From: Sphingomonadales bacterium
GTDB taxonomy: Bacteria > Pseudomonadota > Alphaproteobacteria > Sphingomonadales > Sphingomonadaceae
Length of the DNA stretch: 45,350 bases
Reading direction: 5' to 3'
NCBI GenBank assembly: GCA_018971065.1
Contig: JAGWVC010000019.1
Coordinates: 1-45,350, forward strand
The translations under genes and the position numbers were made by a program. Below are positions 9,349-17,671 of the stretch, one piece after another (positions within the stretch are counted from its first letter, which is position 1; each line of letters opens with the position of its first letter). A model generated the notes under the pieces. That model worked only from the letters and a program-made list of their open reading frames with translations, did no database searches and was not told the DNA's origin.

Positions 9349-9869
9349 CCGACCGCAACCGCGACTACATGCAGCTTTGCTGGGTGGTGCCCGACCTTGA
9401 GGTGGCGATTCACAACTGGGTGAAGTCAACCGGCGCCGGACCGTTCTTCGTATTCAAGGACGTGCATTTCGACGACGCCACGTATCGCGGCGCGCCGGCC
9501 GACATTGCCCCGCACCGCGCCGCGATCGGGCAGAACGGGCCGATGCAGATCGAACTGATCCAGCCGCTGGGCGATCACCAGGGCATCTGGCGCGATGTCG
9601 TGCCGACTGGCGGTTTCGGGCTGCATCATACCGGGCTTTACTGCACCGATTACGACGCGGAACGCGCGGCCTATGTGGCGGCGGGGCACGAGGTGGTGTT
9701 CGAGGGCCTGATGATGGGCGCGCGCACCTGCTACATTGATACGCTGGCTTCGCTGGGCTTCATGACCGAGTTGATCACCGCCAACCCGATTGCCGAGATG
9801 GTTTTCGGGCAATTCCGCGCCGCCGCCGAGGGCTGGGACGGCAGCGAACCAATCCGGCGGCTGGGCTGA
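9345..9869 (+). CDS. VOC (glyoxalase/dioxygenase) superfamily protein
   Basis: A 174-residue protein with the paired beta-alpha-beta-beta-beta layout of the vicinal oxygen chelate fold. It opens with MQLCWVVPDLEVAIHNWVKSTGAGPFF, typical of Glyoxalase_4-type members, and has GLHHTGLYCTDYDAERAAYVAAGHEV in the second half. HHTG and the glutamate in MQIELIQPL are likely metal ligands. The ATG at 9345 overlaps the amidohydrolase stop. VOC enzymes catalyse metal-dependent isomerisation, epimerisation, ring cleavage or lyase reactions; which one applies here cannot be told. Same operon as its neighbours. Confidence 0.85.
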   Translation: MTDRNRDYMQLCWVVPDLEVAIHNWVKSTGAGPFFVFKDVHFDDATYRGAPADIAPHRAAIGQNGPMQIELIQPLGDHQGIWRDVVPTGGFGLHHTGLYCTDYDAERAAYVAAGHEVVFEGLMMGARTCYIDTLASLGFMTELITANPIAEMVFGQFRAAAEGWDGSEPIRRLG

Positions 9870-9888
9870 CATTCACGGGAGACGATGC

Positions 9889-10701
9889 ATGGAAACGGAG
9901 TCTGTAGTGATGCCGTGCCGCGAGGTGACCGATGAAGAAGCAACCCACTATGCCGAACACGGCTGGGTGATGCTGCGGCGGTTCGTCGATCCGGCGATGC
10001 TGGCGCGGGTGCTGGCGGCGGCGAAGGCGATCATGGGCGAGGACGGCGACAGCAACCCGCCCTATGGCATCGACCAGCCCTACTTCAACGCGCAGTATGG
10101 CGGGCTTTACGCCAACCCGGACATCCGCCCCTTGCATTTCGGCGTCGGACGGGCGGCGAAGCGGCTGCTGAACCGGCTGGACGGCACCGGGGTGCGGCTG
10201 TTCAACGACTTCTATGGCCCGAAGCTGCCGGCGGCGATCAAGACGCGCAACCAGGGCAACGGGGCCACCTCGTTCCATCAGGACTACATCACCTTCGCGG
10301 TCGATCGCTCGGGCGGAATGACCTTCTGGATGCCGCTGGAAACCTATGGTCCGGAAGCCGGAACGATGAGCTTCATCGACGGATCGCACCGGCTGGGGGT
10401 ACTGGGCAACTACACCAGCTATGACGGGCGCGACATTCGCGCGGTCTACCCGGAGCTGAACGCGCTGCCCGAAACGCCGCAGATGACGTACGAGCTGGGC
10501 GATGTCACCGCGCACAACCACCTGACCGTGCATGGTGCGGGCAAGAACAACCTGAACCGGCCACGCTGGGCGTACCTGGTGCTGCCTCAACCCGCCGATG
10601 CCCGCTGGAACGGCGCCCCGCCCGAGGCGTTCGACCCTGCCGCACATGGCATGACGCCTTATGGCCGGTTCCCCGACGCGGGGTTTCCGATCATCGCCTG
10701 A
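9889..10701 (+). CDS. Phytanoyl-CoA dioxygenase (PhyH) family Fe(II)/2-oxoglutarate oxygenase
   Basis: A 270-residue PhyH-type double-stranded beta-helix oxygenase. The iron-binding HxD is in TSFHQDYITF (about 130-132), the distal histidine in LTVHGAGKNNLNRPRW (about 214), and the arginine a few residues later suits 2-oxoglutarate binding. The ATG at 9889 is used: it follows GGGAGACG and gives METESVVMPCREVTDEEATHYAEHGWVMLRRFVD, the usual start of the family. An out-of-frame ATG sits 4 nt earlier. It lies 19 bp after the VOC gene in the same operon. The cluster thus holds two different oxygenases, a P450 and a 2-oxoglutarate enzyme, which suggests sequential oxidation of one saturated or terpenoid-like skeleton (inference). 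Confidence 0.9.
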   Translation: METESVVMPCREVTDEEATHYAEHGWVMLRRFVDPAMLARVLAAAKAIMGEDGDSNPPYGIDQPYFNAQYGGLYANPDIRPLHFGVGRAAKRLLNRLDGTGVRLFNDFYGPKLPAAIKTRNQGNGATSFHQDYITFAVDRSGGMTFWMPLETYGPEAGTMSFIDGSHRLGVLGNYTSYDGRDIRAVYPELNALPETPQMTYELGDVTAHNHLTVHGAGKNNLNRPRWAYLVLPQPADARWNGAPPEAFDPAAHGMTPYGRFPDAGFPIIA

Positions 10702-10719
10702 ACCAACGGAGAGAACGAC

Positions 10720-11463
10720 ATGGGAGAGCAAGCAACACGCCGGGTGGCATTCGTCACCGGCGCCGGTTCGGGAATCGGGCGGGCAACCGCGCACGCCTTC
10801 GTGAAGGCCCGCTATGCGGTGGCCTTCGTCGATCGCGATACCGCCGCCGTGGAGCGCGAGGCGGCGGCGGCAGGGCAGGGCGCCATCGCCGTGACCTGCG
10901 ACGTCACCGATGACGCCGGCGTAAAATCGGCGGTGGCGCAGACCGTTGCCGCTTTCGGGCGGCTGGATGCCGCGTTCAACGCCGCAGGCATCGATGGCGC
11001 GGCCGCACCGCTGGCCGAAGGCAGCATGGAGAACTGGAACCGCGTTCTGGCGATCGACCTGACCGGCATGTTCTCGTGCCTGCGTTACCAGATTCCGGCG
11101 ATGCTGGCTTCGGGCGGCGGCGCCATCGTCAACTGCGCGTCCAGCGCTGGGATAACCGGCGCGCCGCATCTTTCCGCCTACTGCGCGGCCAAGCATGGCG
11201 TTGTCGGCCTGACGCGCGGCGCGGCGCTGGACTATGCGCGGCAGAACATCCGGGTGAACGCCGTGTGCCCGGGGATGATCGACACGCCGATGGCGGCCAG
11301 CATCCCGCCCGACCTGCTGAAGGCGCTACTCGATGAAAGCCCGATGGGGCGGCAGGGCCAGCCGGAGGAAATCGCCGCCGCCGTGCTGTGGCTGTGCGAT
11401 CCGTCAGCCAGCTTCGTCACCGGCCAGGCAATCCCGGTCGATGGCGCCTGGACCACGCGGTGA
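10720..11463 (+). CDS. SDR family NAD(P)-dependent oxidoreductase
   Basis: Classical short-chain dehydrogenase of 247 residues. The cofactor motif TGAGSGIG is at about 13-20, followed by VDRD, whose acidic residue at the end of beta-2 favours NAD(H). The NAAG-like motif reads FNAAGI, and the active site has the serine of NCASSAG and Y-x-x-x-K in YCAAKHG (Tyr about 154, Lys about 158). The C-terminal FVTGQAIPVDGAWTTR is typical. It has a good ribosome-binding site (GGAGAG) 18 bp after the PhyH gene. It probably oxidises the alcohol produced by one of the two oxygenases upstream (inference from context). Confidence 0.94.
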   Translation: MGEQATRRVAFVTGAGSGIGRATAHAFVKARYAVAFVDRDTAAVEREAAAAGQGAIAVTCDVTDDAGVKSAVAQTVAAFGRLDAAFNAAGIDGAAAPLAEGSMENWNRVLAIDLTGMFSCLRYQIPAMLASGGGAIVNCASSAGITGAPHLSAYCAAKHGVVGLTRGAALDYARQNIRVNAVCPGMIDTPMAASIPPDLLKALLDESPMGRQGQPEEIAAAVLWLCDPSASFVTGQAIPVDGAWTTR

Positions 11464-11476
11464 GGGGATTTTGAGC

Positions 11477-12049
11477 ATGGCTTCGACCAAGGATTTCGCT
11501 GAACGGATTCCGCCGCTGCCTTACGAGCAGTTTACCCCCGAACAGGACCGCATCGTCGGCGGGTGGCATCACCTGAACTTCTCGAAAGTGCTGGTCCGCA
11601 ATCCGGCGATGTACGCCACGTTCGTGCCCTGGCTGCGCGCCTGCGTTGCCGAAACCACGCTGCCACCGCGCGACCGGCAGGCGGTGTGCCTGCGGATGCT
11701 GCGCTTGTGCGGCGATGTCTATGAATGGACGCATCACGTCACCATTTCGCAGCGGGCCGGGCTGAACGAGGCGGAGATCGCCGACATGACCGCCGGCGAG
11801 GGCACCTCGCTGACCCCGCGCGACCGGGTGATCCTGCGCGCCACCGAGGAACTGCAAACCAGCCAGTTCGTCTCCGATGCCACCTGGACGGCATTGCTGG
11901 ACGGCTACATCCGCGAGCAGGCGATGGAACTGGTGATGCTGGCCGGCTGCTACCTGACGATGGCGATGATCACCAAGAGCTTCGGGATGCAACTGGAAGA
12001 GGACGAAGCCGACCACGAAGCGGTCAACGCGCTGCGGACCTACACGTGA
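11477..12049 (+). CDS. Carboxymuconolactone decarboxylase-like (AhpD-fold) protein
   Basis: A 190-residue all-helical protein with the CMD/AhpD layout: a helix with LPPRDRQAVCLRMLRLCGDVYEWTHHVTISQRAGLNEAEIADM, then LTPRDRVILRATEELQTSQFVSDATWTAL and a last membrane-like helix MELVMLAGCYLTMAMITKSFGM. The peroxidatic CxxC of AhpD is absent; the EWTHH histidines lie where many CMD members have EW.HH. Related stand-alone proteins in catabolic operons act as decarboxylases or dehydratases, or are uncharacterised. The ATG at 11477 lies 9 nt after GAGGGG; a TTG at 11471 is too close to that site. The stop overlaps the next GTG. Confidence 0.85.
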   Translation: MASTKDFAERIPPLPYEQFTPEQDRIVGGWHHLNFSKVLVRNPAMYATFVPWLRACVAETTLPPRDRQAVCLRMLRLCGDVYEWTHHVTISQRAGLNEAEIADMTAGEGTSLTPRDRVILRATEELQTSQFVSDATWTALLDGYIREQAMELVMLAGCYLTMAMITKSFGMQLEEDEADHEAVNALRTYT

Positions 12050-13119
12050 GCGCGTTTCCGCTGCCGGTCACCGTGGAGGGCGTGACCGCCGAATGGCTGA
12101 CGGCGGCGCTGGGCGTGCCGGTGCTGCGCGCAAACGTGCTGGAGGTGATCCATTCGACCACCACCAAGATCCGCATGAAACTGGAACTGGACGAAGCCGG
12201 GAAGGCGGCCGGGATCGCGCCGCAGGTGATCGTCAAGGGCGGCTTCCAGGCACACAGCCGGGGCATGGATCACATGCACCTGCGCGAAGTGCGCGGCTAT
12301 CGTGACATCTACCCTGAAGTGCCGCTGCCCCATCCCGCCTGCTGGTTCGCCGGCTTTGACGAGGGCGAGCGGCAGGGCATCCTGGTGATGGAGGACCTGT
12401 CGGTTCGCGGCGTCGAATTCTGCCATGCCACCAAGCCGCAGTCGTACCAGCAGGTGTCGCGCCGGCTCGGTTTGCTGGCGGCCTTCCATGCACGCACATG
12501 GGTCAGCCCCGTGATTGCGCCGGGCGGCAAGTGGGCGGATCTGGTCGATTTCTTCGATGTCATGCGCGGGTTCTTCGACAACAAGACATCGCCCGAAAAC
12601 TGGGCGCGACTGACCGCACTGCCGCGCGGGCTGGCGGTTTCGGAGCGGTTCCGCAGCCGCGACTGGATGATCGACGCATGGAACCGGGTCAGCGCCTATG
12701 GCCAGCGCCTGCCCTATTGCGTGCTGCACGGCGACGTTCACCTGGGCAACCTGTACATCGAGCCCGACGGCACGCCGGGTTTCCTCGACACGCTGGCCAG
12801 CCGGGGGCCGGGAATGCTGGAAGTGGCCTATCACATCGCCGCATCGGTGGACGTGGCCGACCGCGCCGGTTGGGAAGGCACGCTGGTTCGGCACTATCTG
12901 GACGAACTGGCGCGGCATGGCGCCGATGCGCCCGCGTTCGATGCGGCGATGCACCAGTACGCGGTGTTCCAGGTCTATGGCCACTTCATCTGGCTGACCA
13001 CCGAATCGCACTACCAGCCCGAGGCGGTGAACACCGCCAACGCCATGCGCACCGGCATTGCGATGCTGGACCATGATACGGCGGGCAAGGTGGCGGCACT
13101 TCCGCAAACGACGGGGTGA
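12046..13119 (+). CDS. Aminoglycoside-phosphotransferase-fold kinase-like protein
   Basis: A 357-residue protein of the APH/choline-kinase fold. The invariant lysine is probably in VIVKGGF, and Brenner's motif is VLHGDVHLGNLY (about 226-237) with the catalytic Asp near 230 and the metal-binding Asn near 235. The next metal site is FLDTLASRGPGMLEVAYHI, where the usual 'D-x-x-x-x-x-GP..DLA' has become LDTL..GPGMLEVA. The start is GTG 12046, overlapping the upstream TGA. Such kinases recur in actinobacterial and sphingomonad gene sets for acyl-CoA, steroid or terpenoid breakdown and are not antibiotic-resistance genes in that setting. It may phosphorylate a small hydroxylated metabolite. Last gene of the cluster. 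Confidence 0.85.
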   Translation: MSAFPLPVTVEGVTAEWLTAALGVPVLRANVLEVIHSTTTKIRMKLELDEAGKAAGIAPQVIVKGGFQAHSRGMDHMHLREVRGYRDIYPEVPLPHPACWFAGFDEGERQGILVMEDLSVRGVEFCHATKPQSYQQVSRRLGLLAAFHARTWVSPVIAPGGKWADLVDFFDVMRGFFDNKTSPENWARLTALPRGLAVSERFRSRDWMIDAWNRVSAYGQRLPYCVLHGDVHLGNLYIEPDGTPGFLDTLASRGPGMLEVAYHIAASVDVADRAGWEGTLVRHYLDELARHGADAPAFDAAMHQYAVFQVYGHFIWLTTESHYQPEAVNTANAMRTGIAMLDHDTAGKVAALPQTTG

Positions 13120-13187
13120 TCTCGCGTATTGCGCCGGCGCGCGCGGCTGTGCAAAGGGGCGGGGTCCTATTCGAAAGGCTTCGCACG

Positions 13188-14144
13188 ATGGCTGGCAACA
13201 ATTCCCTGCGCGACAAGCTGGTGGTTCTGGTGGGCGGCAGCGGCTTCTTCGGCCGCCATCTGGCGCAGGAACTGCTGGCACGTGGTGCCCGGCTGCGCAT
13301 CGCCAGCCGCCATCCGGAACGCGCCTATGCCATCCGGCCGCTGGGCAACCTGGGGCAGGTGCAGTTCGCCCGCGTGGACGTGACGAAGCCGGAACGCCTG
13401 GCCACGCTGATGGCCGGTGCCGATGCCGTGGTGAACCTGGTCGGCGCATTTGCCGGCGATCTCGACAAGGTGCAGGGCAAGGGTGCCGGCACCGTGGCCG
13501 CTGCCGCCGCATCGGCCGGGGCGCAGGCCTTCGTCCACGTCTCGGCGATCGGTGCCGACAGTGAATCCCCCGTCGCTTATGCCCGCACCAAGGGTGAGGG
13601 CGAAGCGGCGGTTCGCGCGGCGTTTGCCGGCGCCACCATCGTCCGTCCGTCGCTGCTGTTCGGCGCCGATGACAGTTTCCTGTCGATGTTCGGCGGCCTG
13701 GTCGAAACCCTGCCGGTGCTGCCGGTGTTCGCCCCTCAGGCAAAACTGCAGCCGCTGTTCGTGGACGATGCCGCCGAAGCCGTCGCCAACGCGCTGGCCG
13801 ATTCCGCAAGCCACGGCGGCCGGGTTTACGAACTGGCCGGGCCGGAAGTGGTGACGATGCTGCAGCTCAATCAGCGTATCGCCGCCGCTGCCGGGCGGAA
13901 TCCCATGCTGGTGTCGCTGCCGGACGAGATTGGCGGCGCCATTGCCACGCTGACCGGCTGGCTGCCCTTCGCGCCGATCACGCGGTCGCAGTGGAAGCTG
14001 CTGCAGGCCGGCAACGTCGCTTCGGGCGAATGCCCGGGCTGCGATGCGCTGGGCGTGACACCGCGCCCGATGGGGCTGTTCCTCGACCGCTGGATGACCC
14101 GCTTCCGCAAGTTCGGGCGGTTCGGCAAGAAAGCCGCTGCTTAA
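13188..14144 (+). CDS. NAD(P)-binding SDR, complex-I NDUFA9-like
   Basis: An atypical/extended SDR of 318 residues. The Rossmann motif is LVVLVGGSGFFGRHLAQEL (GGxGFxG at about 16-22), followed by NLVGAFAGDLDKVQ and VHVSAIGAD; the YxxxK position reads YARTKGEGE. This pattern matches the alphaproteobacterial homologues of the mitochondrial complex I subunit NDUFA9, commonly annotated 'complex I NDUFA9 subunit family'. The last 60 residues, with the ECPGC pair, are likewise typical. In bacteria the protein is often outside the nuo operon and its role is not firmly established. ATG 13188 follows GAAAGG with suitable spacing. It lies 68 bp past the catabolic cluster and is not part of it by type. 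Confidence 0.88.
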   Translation: MAGNNSLRDKLVVLVGGSGFFGRHLAQELLARGARLRIASRHPERAYAIRPLGNLGQVQFARVDVTKPERLATLMAGADAVVNLVGAFAGDLDKVQGKGAGTVAAAAASAGAQAFVHVSAIGADSESPVAYARTKGEGEAAVRAAFAGATIVRPSLLFGADDSFLSMFGGLVETLPVLPVFAPQAKLQPLFVDDAAEAVANALADSASHGGRVYELAGPEVVTMLQLNQRIAAAAGRNPMLVSLPDEIGGAIATLTGWLPFAPITRSQWKLLQAGNVASGECPGCDALGVTPRPMGLFLDRWMTRFRKFGRFGKKAAA

Positions 14145-14147
14145 AAG

Positions 14148-14819
14148 TCAGGCGTTCACATCCGCATAGTGGCTGGGCGGCTGGATAACCTCCATCCGTT
14201 CGGTCAGCAGCGGGCGGAACGAGGGCCGGCTCTTGAACACGGAATACCAGCCGCGCGCCTGTTCGTGGCCTGACCAGTCAAGCCCGCCCAGATAATCCGC
14301 CACCGATAGCTGCGCGGCGGCGGCAAGATCGGCCAGGCTCATCTGCGAACCGGCCAGCCAGGGGCGATGGTCGATCAGGAAATCGATGTATTCGAGGTGT
14401 TCGTGCGCCAGCCGCATCGCCTCGCGCAGTGCTTTCGAATCGGGCGGCTGGCGCAGGATGATGCGCTTCTTCATCCGCTCGTTCAGCAGCGGCGCGGTCA
14501 CGTCCTCGAAGAAATTCTCGTCGAACAGCGCGACCAGACGGCGGATTTCCGCACGGTTCTGCGCGGTGCCGTTGATCATCGGGTTCTTGTCGTGGGTTTC
14601 CTCGATATATTCGCAGATCGCCCGACTGTCGGCGAGGGCAAACCCCTTTTCGGAATGCTTCAACACCGGGGTGCGCCCCGCCGGGCTCATCGCCAGGAAC
14701 TCCTCGCGCCCGTCCCACGGGTTCTCGCGCCAGAGTTCATAGCCGATGCCCTTCTCGCCAAGCAGCAGGCGAACCTTGCGGCTGAACGGGCACAGGGGGA
14801 ACTGGTAAAGCTGCCACAT
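14148..14819 (-). CDS. Glutathione S-transferase family protein
   Basis: A 223-residue GST. The N-terminal thioredoxin-like domain is LYQFPLCPFSRKVRLLLGEKGI, with CPFS (Cys10, Ser13) at the usual active-site position, then SPAGRTPVL and ADSRAICEYIEE, the gamma-glutamyl binding cis-Pro and Asp-Ser pair. The all-alpha C-terminal domain contains LAGSQMSLADLAAAAQLSV, the N-capping box. The ATG at 14819 is chosen over an upstream extension because CAAGGGCATTGC gives a good ribosome-binding site and homology begins there. It is convergent with the NDUFA9-like gene, 3 bp apart. It lies downstream of sua5 on the same strand with a 122-bp gap. Substrate unknown. Confidence 0.92.
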   Translation of the reverse strand: MWQLYQFPLCPFSRKVRLLLGEKGIGYELWRENPWDGREEFLAMSPAGRTPVLKHSEKGFALADSRAICEYIEETHDKNPMINGTAQNRAEIRRLVALFDENFFEDVTAPLLNERMKKRIILRQPPDSKALREAMRLAHEHLEYIDFLIDHRPWLAGSQMSLADLAAAAQLSVADYLGGLDWSGHEQARGWYSVFKSRPSFRPLLTERMEVIQPPSHYADVNA

Positions 14820-14941
14820 GCAATGCCCTTGCCCCATGCGGCGGCGCAGCGTCCACCCGCACGCGGCCGGCGGCATGATTCATACTTGTGGAAAATTCAC
14901 GCGGCAGGGTTGGCGCGCGACGAACGGTTCTGCCCGCGCGT

Positions 14942-15886
14942 TCAGGCGGCGGCGCGGCGCAGGCGATCGTTGATGGCGACACCGATCCCGGTTTCGGGAA
15001 TCGGCACAACCGCGACGCGGGGATGCCTGGCCGATGCCGCTTCGTGCAGGCAGGCGTAGAGTCGGGCGGCCGCTTCGGCGAGATCGGCCGCAGGCGAAAG
15101 GTTCACGTCCCCCGCAATCGCGCCGAAGCCGATGTGGAATTCGTCGGCCGCTGCCGTTTCGGCACCCAACCGCACCGGCTTGCCCGGCGCATAGTGGCTG
15201 GCGAGCTGGCCGGGTGCCTCGATCTTGTCGCCACTGCCACCGCCCGGGGTGCCCAGCACCTCCGCCAGTTCGGCAGCCATGATCGGGCCGGGGCGCAGCA
15301 TGTCCCAGCCGCTGTCGCGCAGGGCGACGATGGTCGATTCGAGACCCTGGGCACAGGCACCGCCATCGAGGATCAGATCGACCCGGCTTCCCAGCGAAGC
15401 GGCAACATGCGCGGCGGTGGTGGGGCTGACGCCGCCACTGCGGTTCGCCGACGGCGCGGCCAGCGGCAGACCGCTTGCCGCCAGCACCGCGCGCATCACC
15501 GGATGCGCCGGGCAACGCAGCGCCACGGTCGGCAGGCCGGCGGTGACGGCGGCGGCGAGCGGCGCATCGCCACGACGCGGCAGCACCAGCGTCAGCGGGC
15601 CAGGCCAGAAATGCGCCGCCAGCAAGCGGGCACGATCGTCCAGCAGTGCCAGCCGCTCTGCCGCCGCCATATCGGGCACGTGAACAATCAGCGGGTTGAA
15701 ATCCGGCCGGCCCTTGGCGCGATAGATCGCAGCCACCGCTGCATCGCTATCCGCACGCGCGGCCAGGCCGTAGACCGTCTCGGTGGGCAGCGCGACCAGC
15801 CCACCGCCAACCAGCACGCACGCCGCGTCGGCCACGGCATCGGCGTGTTTGACCAGCGGAGATTCGGGAACGGGCGTGTTGTCCAT
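14942..15886 (-). CDS. L-threonylcarbamoyladenylate synthase, long (Sua5) form
   Basis: Makes threonylcarbamoyl-AMP from threonine, bicarbonate and ATP for the t6A37 modification of ANN-decoding tRNAs. The 314-residue length indicates the two-domain Sua5 type rather than the short TsaC. The YrdC domain has PTETVYGLAARA (about 34-45), the catalytic-site KGRPDFNPLIVHV (about 58-70), FWPGPLTLVL and SANRSGG (about 144-150). The Sua5 linker and C-terminal Rossmann-like domain follow from about residue 195, with GQLASHYAPGKPV marking the linker. It is divergent from the acyl-CoA dehydrogenase with a 48-bp gap. Confidence 0.95.
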   Translation of the reverse strand: MDNTPVPESPLVKHADAVADAACVLVGGGLVALPTETVYGLAARADSDAAVAAIYRAKGRPDFNPLIVHVPDMAAAERLALLDDRARLLAAHFWPGPLTLVLPRRGDAPLAAAVTAGLPTVALRCPAHPVMRAVLAASGLPLAAPSANRSGGVSPTTAAHVAASLGSRVDLILDGGACAQGLESTIVALRDSGWDMLRPGPIMAAELAEVLGTPGGGSGDKIEAPGQLASHYAPGKPVRLGAETAAADEFHIGFGAIAGDVNLSPAADLAEAAARLYACLHEAASARHPRVAVVPIPETGIGVAINDRLRRAAA

Positions 15887-15934
15887 TTCACCGTCGCGCT
15901 ATAGGCCGAAGCCGCACAAGCCAAGGAAAAGCGC

Positions 15935-17671
15935 ATGACATACGCCCCGCCCAGTGCCGATCAACTGCTGGCCCTACAGGTTTGCGCCGGAATCGACCAG
16001 CTTGCCACGGATGAGCGCTTCGCCGCCGCCAGCGATGATGTCGTTGCCGCGATCGTGGAGGGCGTCGGCGCCTTTGCCGCCGGCGAGTGGGCACCGTTGA
16101 GCCAAGCTGGCGACACCGAGGGCGCAAGGCTGGAAAACGGCGTGGTGCGCCTGCCAGCCGGCTATCGCGAGGCTTACCAGAGCTACGTCGCGGCAGGCTG
16201 GAACGCGATTTCCGCGCCAGAGGCATTCGGCGGGCAGGGGCTGCCCTTCGCGCTGTCGTGCTGCGTGATGGAAAACCTGGGCGCCGCCAACCTGGGATTC
16301 TCGCTGCTGCCGATGCTGACCGTCGGCGCGATCGAGGCGCTGCATCGGCATGGGTCGCCGGAACAACAGGATACGTGGCTGCCCAGACTGGTCAGCGGCG
16401 AATGGTCGGGCACGATGAACCTGACCGAACCGCAGGCAGGCAGTGACGTGGGCGCCTTGCGCACCACCGCGACGCCGATCGAGGCGGGCGAGCATTCGGG
16501 CAAATACCGGATCAAGGGAACCAAGATCTTCATCACCTGGGGAGAGCATGAACTGGCGGACAATATCGTCCACCTCGTGCTGGCAAGGTTGCCTGGCGCC
16601 CCGGCCGGATCGCGCGGGATCTCGCTGTTCCTGGTGCCGCGCTACCATCTCGATGCGGCCGGCGACCCCGGTGCCGCCAACGACGTCAAGGCGATCAAGC
16701 TGGAGCACAAGCTGGGCATCCACGCCTCGCCGACCTGCGTGATGAGCTATGGCGACCACGACGAATGCATCGGCGAGATCATCGGCGGCCCGAACGAAGG
16801 ACTGCGGGCGATGTTCACGATGATGAACGCGGCGCGCATCAATGTCGGCAGCCAGGGCGTGCAGGTGGCCGAGGCCGCCCTGCAACGCGCGATGGCCTAT
16901 GGGCGGGAACGGGTGCAATCGGCCCGCGCCGGCTCGGCAGACAAATCGCCGGTTGCGATCATCGAGCACCCCGACGTGCGCCGGATGCTGCTGCGGATGC
17001 GCGCGCTTACCGAAGGCGCGCGGGCGCTGCTGTACTACACCGCCGGGCAGGTCGATCGCGGCGCGCTGGGCGATGCCGCCGCGCAGGCGCGGGCCGAATT
17101 GCTGGTGCCGCTGATCAAGAGCTGGGGCACCGACATCGGCTGCGAGGTCGCCAGCCTGGGCGTGCAGGTGCATGGCGGCATGGGTTTCATCGAGGAGACC
17201 GGCGCCGCGCGGCATTATCGCGATGCGCGGATAACGCCGATCTATGAGGGCACCAACGGCATTCAGGCGGCCGATCTGGTAACGCGCAAGCTGGGAATGG
17301 AAAGCGGCGGGGTGCTGACAACGCTGATGGCCGAGATCGCTCGCGATGCGGCGGAGCAGCCCGCCTTGGCGGATATTGCCCGGGCGTGCGACGCCATCGG
17401 CCAATGGATGCTGGGACAAGCCAGCCTTGACGATCGTCTGGCCGGCAGCGTTCCGTTCCAGACGATGTGCGCGGTCGCGGTTGCCGGCTGGCAACTGCTG
17501 CGGCAGGCGCAGGCCCTGGCCGGACAGGATACCCCACAAGCGCGACGCAAGGCAGTGACGGCGCGGTTCTTCCTGACCACCATCGTCGGGGAAGCTCTGG
17601 GACTGCGCGGCGCCGCCACCGCCGGTTCCGCCCTGCTTTACGAACTCGACGCCGAGGCGCTCACCGCATGA
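15935..17671 (+). CDS. Acyl-CoA dehydrogenase, DmdC/AcdA-like with C-terminal extension
   Basis: A 578-residue FAD-dependent acyl-CoA dehydrogenase of the long bacterial type, which has an extra C-terminal domain compared with the usual 380-residue mitochondrial enzymes. MNLTEPQAGSDVG (about 163-175) and the later FITWGEHE are flavin/substrate-binding signatures. QVHGGMGFIEE and PIYEGTNGIQAADLVTRK (about 434-451) supply the catalytic glutamate near 438. This form includes 3-methylmercaptopropionyl-CoA dehydrogenase (DmdC), but many members act on other short or branched acyl-CoAs, so the substrate is open. Its TGA overlaps the ATG of the DUF815 ATPase. Confidence 0.92.
   Translation: MTYAPPSADQLLALQVCAGIDQLATDERFAAASDDVVAAIVEGVGAFAAGEWAPLSQAGDTEGARLENGVVRLPAGYREAYQSYVAAGWNAISAPEAFGGQGLPFALSCCVMENLGAANLGFSLLPMLTVGAIEALHRHGSPEQQDTWLPRLVSGEWSGTMNLTEPQAGSDVGALRTTATPIEAGEHSGKYRIKGTKIFITWGEHELADNIVHLVLARLPGAPAGSRGISLFLVPRYHLDAAGDPGAANDVKAIKLEHKLGIHASPTCVMSYGDHDECIGEIIGGPNEGLRAMFTMMNAARINVGSQGVQVAEAALQRAMAYGRERVQSARAGSADKSPVAIIEHPDVRRMLLRMRALTEGARALLYYTAGQVDRGALGDAAAQARAELLVPLIKSWGTDIGCEVASLGVQVHGGMGFIEETGAARHYRDARITPIYEGTNGIQAADLVTRKLGMESGGVLTTLMAEIARDAAEQPALADIARACDAIGQWMLGQASLDDRLAGSVPFQTMCAVAVAGWQLLRQAQALAGQDTPQARRKAVTARFFLTTIVGEALGLRGAATAGSALLYELDAEALTA

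Noticed and set aside
12046..13119. Antibiotic-resistance aminoglycoside phosphotransferase
   Set aside because: Only the fold is shared; context is a catabolic operon and the second metal site differs from known resistance enzymes.
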